Source of the DNA: an uncultured Brachyspira sp.
GTDB taxonomy: Bacteria; Spirochaetota; Brachyspiria; Brachyspirales; Brachyspiraceae
Direction of reading: 5' to 3'
Assembly (NCBI GenBank): GCA_934725655.1
Contig: CAKVCJ010000004.1
Span: 1 to 22,142 of the forward strand
Length of the DNA: 22,142 bases
Under the pieces are notes generated by a model. It worked only from the letters and a program-made list of their open reading frames with translations, made no database searches and was not told where the DNA came from. The position numbers and the translations under genes are program-made. Positions 1-6,944 of the stretch are shown here, piece after piece. Position 1 is the first letter of the stretch. Every line of letters begins with the position of its first letter.

Positions 1-54
1 GTTGAAAAACAATTGGAAATTATATATAATTTAGCAAAAAAGGAGCTTTTTTAG
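1..54 (+). CDS. C-terminal end of an upstream gene (partial)
   Basis: Frame 1 is open from the window edge to a TAG at 52-54 and encodes 17 residues ending KKELF; the other two forward frames close early. The composition, rich in Lys, Glu, Ile and Leu, suits the end of a helical protein. The stop lies 58 bases before aroD on the same strand, so the two could be co-transcribed. The product cannot be identified from so short a piece, and chance openness is possible. Confidence 0.35.
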   Translation, partial: VEKQLEIIYNLAKKELF

Positions 55-112
55 TTATCTGGGCCAGCCCCAAAAATATTATATTTAATTAAAAACTATT
101 AACGGAGTTATT

Positions 113-844
113 ATGATTAAAGTAAAAAATGTGAATATTGGTGATGGTGTTCCTAAGATATGTATTCCTGTTATAGAAAAACATAAAAATGATGTTATAA
201 AATATATAAAAGAAATAGATAAACTTCCAATAGATTTAATAGAATGGCGTGCAGATTTTTATGAAGACAGCGATAACAATATAGAAGAGCTTTCTAAAGA
301 GATAAAAAAATGCACAGCCAAACCTATAATATTTACTTTAAGAAGCCTTAAAGAAGGCGGAAATCTAAATATAAAATCTAATACCTATGAGAGTATGATT
401 AATATTTATAAAACCATAATAGATAAAAAATTATTTTCTATTATAGATATAGAATTATTAACACTAAAAGAAAATGATATAAAAGAATTAATAAAATTAT
501 CAAAAAAAGAAAATATAAAAACAATTCTTTCTAATCATGATTTTAATAAAACTCCAAACAAAATTGAAATAATTCATAGAATAAAAAAAATGATAAGATT
601 AAAAGCTGATATAGCAAAAGTAGCCTATACTCCAAAGAAGCAAAAAGATGTATTAACATTATTAGAACTTCATAATGAAATAAACAATATACCGTTAATA
701 TCAATATCAATGGGAGAAGAAGGCGTTATAACAAGATTATTTTATTCTGCAATTACATTTGCTTCTGCCAAAAGAGCATCAGCCCCCGGACAAATAGAGG
801 CAACAAAATTAAAATATATGATAGACAATATTTATAAAAATTGA
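113..844 (+). CDS. aroD: type I 3-dehydroquinate dehydratase
   Basis: Catalyses cytoplasmic dehydration of 3-dehydroquinate to 3-dehydroshikimate, the third step of the shikimate pathway, through a Schiff base. The 243 residues fit the usual 230-250 of the type I family. Visible residues match the known active site: E44 and R46 in IEWRAD, R77 and E81 in TLRSLKEGG, H142 in LSNHDF, Schiff-base K169 in ADIAKVAYTP, R209 in MGEEGVITR, and S224 and Q228 in SAPGQ. The ATG has a GGAG ribosome site at 104-107. No other shikimate gene is in the window, so aroD is either an orphan or the end of an operon beginning upstream. No hairpin terminator is seen; a repeat begins within about 15 bases of the stop. 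Confidence 0.95.
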   Translation: MIKVKNVNIGDGVPKICIPVIEKHKNDVIKYIKEIDKLPIDLIEWRADFYEDSDNNIEELSKEIKKCTAKPIIFTLRSLKEGGNLNIKSNTYESMINIYKTIIDKKLFSIIDIELLTLKENDIKELIKLSKKENIKTILSNHDFNKTPNKIEIIHRIKKMIRLKADIAKVAYTPKKQKDVLTLLELHNEINNIPLISISMGEEGVITRLFYSAITFASAKRASAPGQIEATKLKYMIDNIYKN

Positions 845-1326
845 TTAACTTTTTTACTGTCCTTTTTCCCACCTTCGTACCCATACCTAAAGGCACTTCC
901 TTCGGTCGCACCCACAGGCACTTCCTTCGGTCGCTGTGCGGACTTCGTCAAAGAACCAAAAAGTGCAAATGTTTTAGCTTTATGGTTTTATGATATGTAA
1001 ATCTTAAATAATATCTATATTTTCATCTATGCATAAAAGACAAGATTTTATTAAATGCAGTTCTTTTGCTTCTTTTATACCAATAAAAGAAGTGGGGGTT
1101 CGGTGGCTAGTCCCCGAGAATAAAAAAACATAAAAACTAAATTTTGATATACTTAAAATTTTTTAATGTATATTAAAACAATAATTTTATATCAACTTTT
1201 TTGTTGTTCTTTTTCCCGCAGCAACTTGTAAAAAATAATAAACAACAAAAAGTGCTAATTTATAAAAATATAATTTATATACAATTTATGAAATTAAAAA
1301 TATTTATTATCCAAAACTTTTACATA
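845..1326. repeat. gene-free stretch with three dispersed repeat modules
   Basis: No convincing gene. Module 1 (about 858-970) is GC-rich and holds a 19-bp direct repeat at 891-909 and 916-934 (core CTTCCTTCGGTCGC). It is an inverted, diverged copy of sequence at 11224-11259 and 21327-21362. Module 2 (1054-1120) has a perfect 10-bp hairpin, arms 1069-1078 and 1083-1092 with loop ACCA, followed by a G-rich patch with GGCTAGTCCCC. It is an inverted relative of 21038-21110. Module 3 (about 1193-1257) contains TTCTTTTTCCCGCAGC and is an inverted, rearranged relative of 21187-21235. All belong to the hairpin repeat family also found at 2428, 11129, 17756 and 20756-21384. Confidence 0.75.
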
Positions 1327-1566
1327 TTACCTTACACTGTTGATAATATCTTTTAATTCCTTAAAATCAATAATTACATTAGGATAATTACTATCTAAAA
1401 CAAAATAAACTAATTCAATATTCTCTTTTTCAAAATTAAAATATAGTTCAACTTGATTTAAAATCATTTCTTTTTCTGTTTTTGACTCTATATTTAATAG
1501 AATTTTTTCTTTAAGTTTTAAAGAGCTATGTATATCGTTTTTAAATGCCTCAATAGTTTTATTCAT
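1327..1566 (-). CDS. small hypothetical protein downstream of the HepT/MntA pair
   Basis: Encodes 79 residues from MNKTIEAF to the C-terminus DIINSVR; product not recognised. It is charged and predicted helical in the first half, ending in a hydrophobic stretch around YFVLDSNYPNVIIDF, with no signal peptide or membrane segment. I chose the second ATG (1566) because a GGAAGA ribosome site at 1571-1576 precedes it, while the ATG at 1578 has none. A TATAAT at 1594-1589 (reading minus) would start transcription near 1582, giving a 16-base leader, which also favours the second ATG. It follows the MntA-like gene on the same strand after a gap of about 65 bases. It could be an accessory gene of that pair or unrelated; nothing in the sequence decides this. 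Confidence 0.6.
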   Translation of the reverse strand: MNKTIEAFKNDIHSSLKLKEKILLNIESKTEKEMILNQVELYFNFEKENIELVYFVLDSNYPNVIIDFKELKDIINSVR

Positions 1567-1631
1567 TTTTTCTTCCATTTATGTAGTTATTATATAGGGA
1601 AAGCAGTTCTTACCCAGCCTTTTTCATCATT

Positions 1632-1925
1632 TTATGATTTACTATAAATAACTTTGCCGTATTTGTTTATATCGTTTATTAATTCACCATTAGTAATATT
1701 ATTGTAATCAACAACATCAAATTTTAAAAGTGTTGGTATGTTTTCAAACTCTTCTTTTAATCTCTCGCAAAACAAAAAATCAAACTCTCCTACTATAGCC
1801 AAATCTATATCAGAATTATATTTTTCTCTATCTATTGCCCTCGAACCAAACAGTATAACTTTTTCTATATTTTTATGCTTAGTGCAAATATTTTGAATTT
1901 CTTTTAATATTTTTTCTTCAAGCAT
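1632..1925 (-). CDS. mntA: MNT-domain nucleotidyltransferase, MntA-like antitoxin
   Basis: A 97-residue minimal nucleotidyltransferase. The signature GSX10DXD is exact: G27-S28, ten residues, then D39-I-D41, and a third acidic residue is available at D70 or D73 in KFDVVDY. In characterised type VII toxin-antitoxin pairs, MntA transfers AMP to a tyrosine of the HEPN partner and so neutralises its RNase activity. That role is inferred here from motifs and arrangement. The start codon overlaps the stop of the upstream HEPN gene by one base (TAATG), implying translational coupling. Older annotation of this family is 'nucleotidyltransferase domain protein', as in the HI0073/HI0074 pair. Confidence 0.85.
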   Translation of the reverse strand: MLEEKILKEIQNICTKHKNIEKVILFGSRAIDREKYNSDIDLAIVGEFDFLFCERLKEEFENIPTLLKFDVVDYNNITNGELINDINKYGKVIYSKS

Positions 1926-2344
1926 TAAGAGTTTAGCCTCTCCAAAAAGAAATTATATAATTCATTTAATACTTTTAAATAATCATTTTCTATTCTTTTA
2001 AAAATCTCTGTAAATTTAACAAAATCATAAGTATGAGAAAGTAAATTACGGCTTAACATCATATCTATAAATATGTCTTCATTTTTTATGATTTTTGCTG
2101 AGTAGGCTTCTTTAAAAATGTTTCTTGGAGATATATCTATATTGTTTAAACTTCCATTATATTCTAAATAATCTTTCAGAGTTTTCCAAGCTAATTCATA
2201 AGTATATTCAAATCTTTGAACAACACCTTCTTTTTCTAATAATGATAATTCTTCTATTTTTTTATCTTCAAAAACATTTTTTAGCAAATTAAAAGCTTTT
2301 TCAAAATGATTAAATCTTTGTTTCCAGCGAATATTTTCTTCCAT
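1925..2344 (-). CDS. hepT: HEPN-domain HepT-like toxin (HI0074 family)
   Basis: A roughly 139-residue all-helical HEPN protein of the HI0074 family. It carries the RX4HXY motif as RNLLSHTY, with R99, H104 and Y106 counted from the chosen start. In type VII systems the Arg and His form the RNase site and the Tyr is the residue AMPylated by MntA. I chose the ATG at 2344 (MEENIRWKQRF) over the one at 2362. A GGAAAA lies before 2344, and family members as I recall them begin close to the RWKQRF segment. The promoter at 2400-2373 would also place transcription start near 2366, leaving the first ATG almost leaderless. It is the first gene of a two-gene unit with the MNT gene, overlapping it by one base. 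It could instead be a substrate-binding partner without toxicity. Confidence 0.85.
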   Translation of the reverse strand: MEENIRWKQRFNHFEKAFNLLKNVFEDKKIEELSLLEKEGVVQRFEYTYELAWKTLKDYLEYNGSLNNIDISPRNIFKEAYSAKIIKNEDIFIDMMLSRNLLSHTYDFVKFTEIFKRIENDYLKVLNELYNFFLERLNS

Positions 2345-2372
2345 AAAATATTTTCCAACCATTTTTAATTGA

Positions 2373-2400
2373 ATTATATAATTTAGATAATATTTATCAA
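2373..2400 (-). promoter_or_regulatory. sigma-70-type promoter of the hepT-mntA pair
   Basis: Reading the minus strand, TTGATA (2400-2395) and a perfect TATAAT (2378-2373) are separated by 16 bases. Transcription would start near 2366, about 22 bases before the preferred hepT start. In so AT-rich a sequence TATAAT is common, but the paired -35 at correct spacing makes this better than chance. Confidence 0.55.
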
Positions 2401-2427
2401 GTTTTATTTTTTATAATATTATTTTTT

Positions 2428-2490
2428 ATCAACTTTTCCAACGCTAACGCTAAAGCGGACTTCATCAAAGTTGAAAAACTGCTAATTTAT
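2428..2490. repeat. hairpin repeat copy with 30-base GC-rich loop
   Basis: Inverted arms TCAACTTT (2429-2436) and AAAGTTGA (2467-2474) enclose a GC-rich loop containing GCGGACTTCATC. This closely matches GCGGACTTCGTC in the copy near 940-955. The flanking AAAAACTGCTAAT resembles the flank of other copies. It lies between the hepT promoter and the 3' end of the lipoprotein gene. It is not a normal terminator, because no T-run follows the hairpin on either strand. Confidence 0.65.
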
Positions 2491-2507
2491 AAAATGTAAA
2501 TAACTTA

Positions 2508-3002
2508 TTATTGAGCAGCATATATAAACTTAAGAGTTATACCAACATTTGATATAAATTTAGAATCTTCTGCAAATATAACTTTACTCTCATCGTTAGA
2601 TTTGATAGTAAATGTTAACTCTGTAAGTTTTTCATTAGAATCTTCAGTGTTAATAGACTCTATATAACTAACACTAATATAACTATATTTAGCTATAAAT
2701 ATAGATGAAATATGTATTACAATTGATGACATCAAATCTGAAACATTCTGCACACCTGTTCCTGTAACATTTATATTTACAGCGGTATTATTAGCTGATA
2801 AATCATTAAACTTATCTTTAAATACAAATGTGTAGCCTTGTTCAGTAAAATCTGCAACCGAGTTTAATGTAGTTTTTACATCATTCAAAGTAACAGTTTT
2901 ATTAGTGCTGTTATTATTTTTTTCATTTGGACTATTTGGATTATTCGCACTACAGCTTATAAAGCTAAGAATTATTAAAAGAGATATTACAATATTCTTC
3001 AA
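2508..3002 (-). CDS. predicted outer-surface or periplasmic lipoprotein
   Basis: A 164-residue protein with a short basic start (MKN), a hydrophobic core IVISLLIILSF and a spirochaete-type lipobox ending at C17 (FISC). A low-complexity Asn/Ser/Pro linker covers about residues 18-36, and the mature domain is rich in beta-type alternation (Val, Ile, Thr, Ser). The start codon is TTG, preceded by AAGGAGT with ideal spacing; no ATG offers a full signal peptide. After cleavage the Cys would be lipidated and the protein tethered to a membrane. The mature domain was not recognised. Its neighbours (hepT-mntA downstream, phoH upstream behind a terminator) suggest an independent transcript. Confidence 0.85.
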   Translation of the reverse strand: MKNIVISLLIILSFISCSANNPNSPNEKNNNSTNKTVTLNDVKTTLNSVADFTEQGYTFVFKDKFNDLSANNTAVNINVTGTGVQNVSDLMSSIVIHISSIFIAKYSYISVSYIESINTEDSNEKLTELTFTIKSNDESKVIFAEDSKFISNVGITLKFIYAAQ

Positions 3003-3122
3003 TATAAACTCCTTAATTTATTTAAAAAACTTAATTACAATATAATATTATAATCTTTCAATATCATTACTGCATTTATTTAGAAAATTATAATATTATC
3101 AAAAAACATTTTTTTAAAATAA

Positions 3123-3163
3123 AAAGCATAAAGCATTATATTAATCAATACACTTTATGCTTT
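3123..3163 (-). terminator. intrinsic terminator of the PhoH gene
   Basis: An 11-bp perfect inverted repeat, AAAGCATAAAG (3123-3133) and CTTTATGCTTT (3153-3163), lies just past the stop of the PIN-PhoH gene. On the minus strand the stem runs directly into TTTTTATTTT, as an intrinsic terminator should. It separates phoH from the downstream lipoprotein gene. Confidence 0.75.
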
Positions 3164-3180
3164 GCTATTATTTAATAATT

Positions 3181-4536
3181 TTATAATACATTAGCAGCAA
3201 GCTCTGCAAGTTTTGAACGCTCTCCTTTCTCAAGCGTTACTGTTCCGCTTAAAACTTCTGCTTTAGTTCTATCTATCAAATATGTAAGTCCATTGTTTCT
3301 TTCATCCAAATAAGGAGTATCTATCTGGTGAATGTCCCCAGTGAAAACTATTTTTGTTCCTTCGCCTGCTCTTGTTATAATAGTTTTTATTTCATGAGGA
3401 GTTAAATTCTGTGCTTCATCTACTATAAAATATATTCTATTTAAACTTCTTCCCCTAATATATGCTAAAGGAGAAATTACTATTTTTTCGTTCTCAAGCA
3501 TTTTTTTAATATTCTTACTTTCATCGCTGTCATCAGAGTGAATATGCTGTATTACTGAAAGGTTGTCAAATAGAGGCTGCATATAAGGGTCTAATTTACT
3601 ATTAACGTCTCCAGGCAAAAAACCTAAATCTTTATTAGAAAGTGCAACTATTGGACGGGCTAAAAGTATTTGCCTGTACTCTCTTCTTTTTTCTAAGGCA
3701 GCAGCAAGAGCTAAAAGTGTTTTACCCGTACCAGCTTTACCCATTATTGTAACTAAAGGTATATCATTATCAAGTAAAACATCTAAAGCCATCGCCTGCT
3801 CTTCGTTTCTTGGAGTTATACCATAAGCATTAATATTACTATCAACATAAACTATAGTATTAGTATCATCTTTGTATTTACCTATTACTGCATCATCTTC
3901 TTCATTTAATCTGTAGCAAAAATATGTATTAGGATAAATTGAATTCTCTTCTTTAACTCCTATTTCTTTATTCTCTTGAAGCTCTTTTATATAAACGCGT
4001 GCATTGTCTCCAGAAATACTTTCTATACCTGTAAATAATGAAGATAATTTATCTATTTTATCAGTGTTATAATCCTGAGTATCTATACCTAAACTTCTTG
4101 CCTTCATTCTCATATTAATATCTTTTGTAATTAGAACTACTCTATAATTTTCAGATTTCAAATTGTATGCACAAGATAGTATTTTGTGGTCGGGTATGTT
4201 TCCTGCAAATATCTTTTTAAAATCTTCTTTCTCTTCGTTATTAACATCAACAAATACCTTACTCTTATTATCAAGCAAAGCACCTTTTTTAAATATGTCT
4301 TTAACCCCTTCAGTTTTTTCATTTTTTTCAACTATAGCATCAAGCTCTCTTATAAACTCCCTCGCATTAAAATTAATTGTATCGCTTCCTTTTTTGAACT
4401 TATCAACCTCTTCCAAAACCGTAATAGGTATAACAATATTAGTTTCTTCAAAAGAGAATATTGATTTAAAATCATGCAGTATAACATTTGTATCAAAAAC
4501 GAATACTTTTTTATTAGGTATAAAATTTTCTATCAT
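3181..4536 (-). CDS. PIN domain-PhoH-family ATPase
   Basis: A 451-residue cytoplasmic protein with two domains. Residues 10-145 form a PIN nuclease-like domain with acidic positions D15 (FDTNVIL), D116 (IPDHKIL) and D139 (ITKDINMR). Residues 240-451 form a PhoH-type P-loop ATPase with Walker A GKAGTGKT (266-273), Walker B FIVDEAQN (D373, E374) and FTGDIHQID (398-406). This architecture matches the PhoH2/YlaK group, for which RNA helicase/RNase activity has been reported; the substrate here is unknown. The start has AAGGA about seven bases upstream. It is monocistronic by position, with a terminator at 3163-3123 and an oppositely oriented neighbour upstream. Several metal-site acids are intact, so a working PIN domain is likely. 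Confidence 0.92.
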   Translation of the reverse strand: MIENFIPNKKVFVFDTNVILHDFKSIFSFEETNIVIPITVLEEVDKFKKGSDTINFNAREFIRELDAIVEKNEKTEGVKDIFKKGALLDNKSKVFVDVNNEEKEDFKKIFAGNIPDHKILSCAYNLKSENYRVVLITKDINMRMKARSLGIDTQDYNTDKIDKLSSLFTGIESISGDNARVYIKELQENKEIGVKEENSIYPNTYFCYRLNEEDDAVIGKYKDDTNTIVYVDSNINAYGITPRNEEQAMALDVLLDNDIPLVTIMGKAGTGKTLLALAAALEKRREYRQILLARPIVALSNKDLGFLPGDVNSKLDPYMQPLFDNLSVIQHIHSDDSDESKNIKKMLENEKIVISPLAYIRGRSLNRIYFIVDEAQNLTPHEIKTIITRAGEGTKIVFTGDIHQIDTPYLDERNNGLTYLIDRTKAEVLSGTVTLEKGERSKLAELAANVL

Positions 4537-4701
4537 CGCAAATCCTTATTTTTAAGATAATTTATTATATTTGAATATAATAAACGCTATATAATAAGTA
4601 TTATACAAAAGAGATAAAAAATCAAATTCATTTAAATGAAATGAATATTAAAGTTAAATACTATACCTTTTAAGCATAAAAAGATATAACTCATAAATAT
4701 T

Positions 4702-4710
4702 TGATATAAT
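4702..4710 (+). promoter_or_regulatory. extended -10 promoter candidate for the acetyltransferase
   Basis: TGATATAAT is an extended -10 element (TGnTATAAT) lying 50 bases before the acetyltransferase start. No good -35 lies at the expected distance, which extended -10 promoters tolerate. A 14-bp perfect palindrome, TTCATTTAAATGAA, sits upstream at 4627-4640 in the same divergent spacer and could be an operator. At this base composition it could also be chance. Confidence 0.4.
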
Positions 4711-4759
4711 ACATTTTCTTTATAAAATAAAATCAATTAATAAAAATAAGGAATAACAA

Positions 4760-5326
4760 ATGAATATCGAAGAGTTTATAAAATATTGCAAAGACGGGAA
4801 CCCTGTATCGAGCATTGATAAAGAGCTCTCACCATTTTTGCATGAATGTGCACAAAATGCAATAAAAACATGTATGGAAATTAATAACAGTTATCACACT
4901 CCAGAAGAAGTGAGAAAATTATTTGAAAGGCTAACAGGCGAAAATATAGATGAAAGTTTTATGTGCTTTCCGCCATTTTATAGCGACTTTGGAAGAAACA
5001 CAAAAATAGGAAAGAACGTATTTTTTAACTGCGGATGCTCATTTCAAGACAGAGGCGGAATTACTATAGGAGACAATGTATTTCTTGGAATGAATGTTAC
5101 TATATCAACTTTAAATCATGGTTTTGATTTAGAACATAGAAGCACAACATATCCGTCAAAAGTGGTGATAGGAAATAATGTTTGGATAGGCTCTGGGGCT
5201 AATATACTTGGAGGCGTAACTATAGGAGACAACTCAATAATAGCTGCTGGTGCTTTGGTTAATAAAGATGTTCCTTCTAATGTGATAGTTGGAGGCGTGC
5301 CTGCCAAAATTATAAAAAATTTATAA
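4760..5326 (+). CDS. hexapeptide-repeat sugar O-acetyltransferase (maltose/galactoside acetyltransferase family)
   Basis: 188 residues, the usual length for Maa/LacA-type acetyltransferases, which move acetyl from acetyl-CoA to a sugar hydroxyl in the cytoplasm. The N-terminal 60 residues form the helical Mac-type cap. From about residue 80 there are left-handed beta-helix hexapeptides (TKIGKN, ITIGDN, VVIGNN, VTIGDN). The catalytic His is H120 in STLNHGFD. The C-terminal [14 protein letters not shown] is typical of the family. AAGGAA precedes the ATG. The hydrolase gene follows 35 bases downstream in the same direction with no terminator between, so they may share a transcript. The acceptor sugar cannot be told from sequence. 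Confidence 0.9.
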   Translation: MNIEEFIKYCKDGNPVSSIDKELSPFLHECAQNAIKTCMEINNSYHTPEEVRKLFERLTGENIDESFMCFPPFYSDFGRNTKIGKNVFFNCGCSFQDRGGITIGDNVFLGMNVTISTLNHGFDLEHRSTTYPSKVVIGNNVWIGSGANILGGVTIGDNSIIAAGALVNKDVPSNVIVGGVPAKIIKNL

Positions 5327-5360
5327 TAAATAAAATTTAATTAATGATAAGGAGCGTTAA

Positions 5361-5404
5361 ATGAAAAAACAATATTAGCAATAGCTTTAATATTAACTTT
5401 TTTA
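5361..5404 (+). other. frameshifted lipoprotein signal peptide of the following hydrolase
   Basis: An AAGGAG (5349-5354) with good spacing leads into ATG at 5361, but that frame stops at TAG 5376-5378 after five codons. Shifting by one base after the A6 run (5364-5369) gives T-I-L-A-I-A-L-I-L-T-F-L-V-S-C, a complete hydrophobic core and lipobox, continuing directly in frame into the hydrolase. With seven A's instead of six, the peptide would begin MKKTILAIA. The start and ribosome site are therefore out of frame with the signal peptide by one A. This may be a sequencing error, a true mutation or slippage-based phase variation. Confidence 0.8.
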
Positions 5405-6454
5405 GTGTCTTGTAATCAATCCCAAAATAACCAAAATAATCAATCTAAAGGAGGAGATGAAATGGATACAAGAGTTTTTAAAATTTACACAAACATAGAA
5501 ATGAAAAAGGTAAGATTTAAAAATCGTTATGGAATAGAAATAGCAGGAGATTTATATTTACCAGAAAACTATACTAATCAAAAAAATCCTGCGATAGTTG
5601 TATCTGGACCATTTGGAGCTGTTAAAGAACAGGCTTCAGGATTATATGCTCAGGAGATGGCTGCTTATGGTTTTGTTGCTTTAGCATTCGACCCATCTTT
5701 TACAGGTGAGAGCGGCGGCGATGTAAGAAACACTTCTTCACCTGATATATTTACCGAAGATTATAGTGCTGCTGTAGATTATTTAGGTTTGCTTGATTAT
5801 GTAGACAGAAACAGAATTGGTGCAATAGGTATTTGCGGATTTTCTGGTATGGCTATTACTGCAGCTGGAACTGACACAAGAATAAAAGCTCTTGCCACTC
5901 TTTCAATGTATGATATGTCAAGAGATATGAGCAAAGGTCATCAAGACTATTATACTCCTGAACAAAGGAGAAAAATAAGAGAATATTTAAGCGAACAGCG
6001 TTGGAAAGATGCTGAAAGTAAAACATATGCCTTAGGTAATCATGAACCTTATTTTGATGAAAACAATAATTTAATGGCTTCTGCAATGGTTGTGCCTGAA
6101 GAGCTTCCTGAAAATGCTGACCCTGTATTTGCTGCTTTCTACAACTATTATGCTAAAAGAGCTTATCACCCTCGTGCTATAAACTTCGTTACTTCTTGGA
6201 CTGCTACAATGCCTGTATCATTTTGGAATTTCCCTTTAATGTCTAATATTAAAGATGTTTCACCTACTCCTATACTTTTAGTAGCTGGAGAAAATGCTCA
6301 TTCAAGATACTATTCTGAAGATGTTTATAAAGAAGCATTAGAACCAAAAGAGTTAATAATAGTAGAAGATGCTGACCATGTTGATCTATATGACAATATG
6401 GAGAAAATTCCTTTTGATAAATTATCACAGTTCTTCAAAGATAATTTAAAATAA
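5405..6454 (+). CDS. alpha/beta hydrolase (dienelactone-hydrolase-like), probable lipoprotein with frameshifted leader
   Basis: The open frame begins at GTG 5405, inside the lipobox, so this is unlikely to be the real start. The intended start is probably ATG 5361, read through a one-base frameshift, or ATG 5462, which has a strong AAAGGAGG. Counted from 5405, residues 48-349 form an alpha/beta hydrolase fold. The nucleophile-elbow region is GICGFSGM (142-149), the acid lies probably in the VAGENAH strand, and the catalytic His is H325 in DADHVDLYD. The elbow is not a clean GxSxG; C144 or S147 could be the nucleophile. The YDMSRDMSKG and TPEQRRKIREYLSEQRW segments mark a family I recall as uncharacterised hydrolases. 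Substrate unknown. A terminator follows. Confidence 0.85.
   Translation: MSCNQSQNNQNNQSKGGDEMDTRVFKIYTNIEMKKVRFKNRYGIEIAGDLYLPENYTNQKNPAIVVSGPFGAVKEQASGLYAQEMAAYGFVALAFDPSFTGESGGDVRNTSSPDIFTEDYSAAVDYLGLLDYVDRNRIGAIGICGFSGMAITAAGTDTRIKALATLSMYDMSRDMSKGHQDYYTPEQRRKIREYLSEQRWKDAESKTYALGNHEPYFDENNNLMASAMVVPEELPENADPVFAAFYNYYAKRAYHPRAINFVTSWTATMPVSFWNFPLMSNIKDVSPTPILLVAGENAHSRYYSEDVYKEALEPKELIIVEDADHVDLYDNMEKIPFDKLSQFFKDNLK
5447..5454 (+). promoter_or_regulatory. strong internal ribosome binding site
   Basis: AAAGGAGG lies seven bases before ATG 5462 in the hydrolase frame. It is the best Shine-Dalgarno match in this gene. Translation from here would give a 330-residue cytoplasmic hydrolase without signal peptide or linker. 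It also encodes K-G-G in the linker, so it may be partly coincidental. Confidence 0.6.
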
Positions 6455-6475
6455 CTTCTGTCATTAGCATAAAAC

Positions 6476-6512
6476 ACCCAAGTATTATATATTGATGCTT
6501 GGGTAATTTTTT
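6476..6512 (+). terminator. intrinsic terminator of the hydrolase gene
   Basis: Arms ACCCAAG (6476-6482) and CTTGGGT (6498-6504) form a hairpin followed by AATTTTTTAA on the plus strand, 21 bases after the hydrolase stop. The spaced-box repeat begins immediately after its T-run. Confidence 0.8.
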
Positions 6513-6939
6513 AACGCACGGTAAATAAACTTTTATTTATAATATCAATTATAATTCTCAATTCATTTATCTTATATAATTTTACTAACCGTGCGGTATG
6601 TTAACTATAAATTAAAATAAAGCTTGGGCGGGAGTTATATTTACAATTTAAACTATAAAGAAATAAAGATAAAAATAACTAATAAAATCAAAAAGCATAA
6701 AGGGCGGGCAAGCGTAAACAAAGTTTTAAAAATTTATTTTCAATCCCACCCTCAATATTTTAAAATTTTATTTTGTATTAAAAATTGTTTTATATTTTTT
6801 ACTTTAATTAGAATCTAAAGCACCCACCCAAGCTTTTTTAAATTTTGTTATAAACTTACCGCACGGTTAAACTCTTTTATTTATAACTATATAAAAAATA
6901 TAAATGAATTTATGTTTTTTATTTTTATTAACGTGCGTT
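6513..6939. repeat. spaced GC-box element, inverted pair (copy A)
   Basis: Two inverted half-units, tail to tail. The plus unit has box 1 AACGCACGGT (6513), box 2 ACCGTGCGG (6588), box 3 GGGCGGG (6626) and box 4 GGGCGGG (6702). The minus unit has box 1 ending at 6939 (AACGCACGTT on the minus strand), box 2 at 6867, box 3 GGGTGGG at 6829 and box 4 GGGTGGG at 6751. Boxes 1 and 2 are inverted complements and can pair over 8 bp (6515-6522 with 6588-6595). The sequence between boxes is almost pure A+T. It fills the gap between the convergent hydrolase and LysR genes, ending six bases before the LysR stop. No real gene lies inside. Confidence 0.8.
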
Positions 6940-6944
6940 GTGAA

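Noticed and set aside
1081..1120. tRNA-like patch with GGTTCG and a GC stem
   Set aside because: No acceptor, D or anticodon stems can be built around it. It matches the dispersed repeat at 21038-21110 instead.
4163..4555. 130- and 92-residue plus-strand open frames opposite the PhoH gene
   Set aside because: They are antisense shadows of a gene with clear PIN and P-loop motifs. They show no motifs and no ribosome site.
6624..6818. 64-residue plus-strand open frame
   Set aside because: It lies wholly inside the spaced-box element (copy A), has no ribosome site and is mostly translation of A+T spacer.
6513..6939. Intact insertion sequence or MITE with target duplications
   Set aside because: The ends are inverted, but I found no transposase remnant and no clear target duplication. 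Copy C exists as a single unit and copy B has another arrangement, which does not fit a simple terminal-inverted-repeat transposon.
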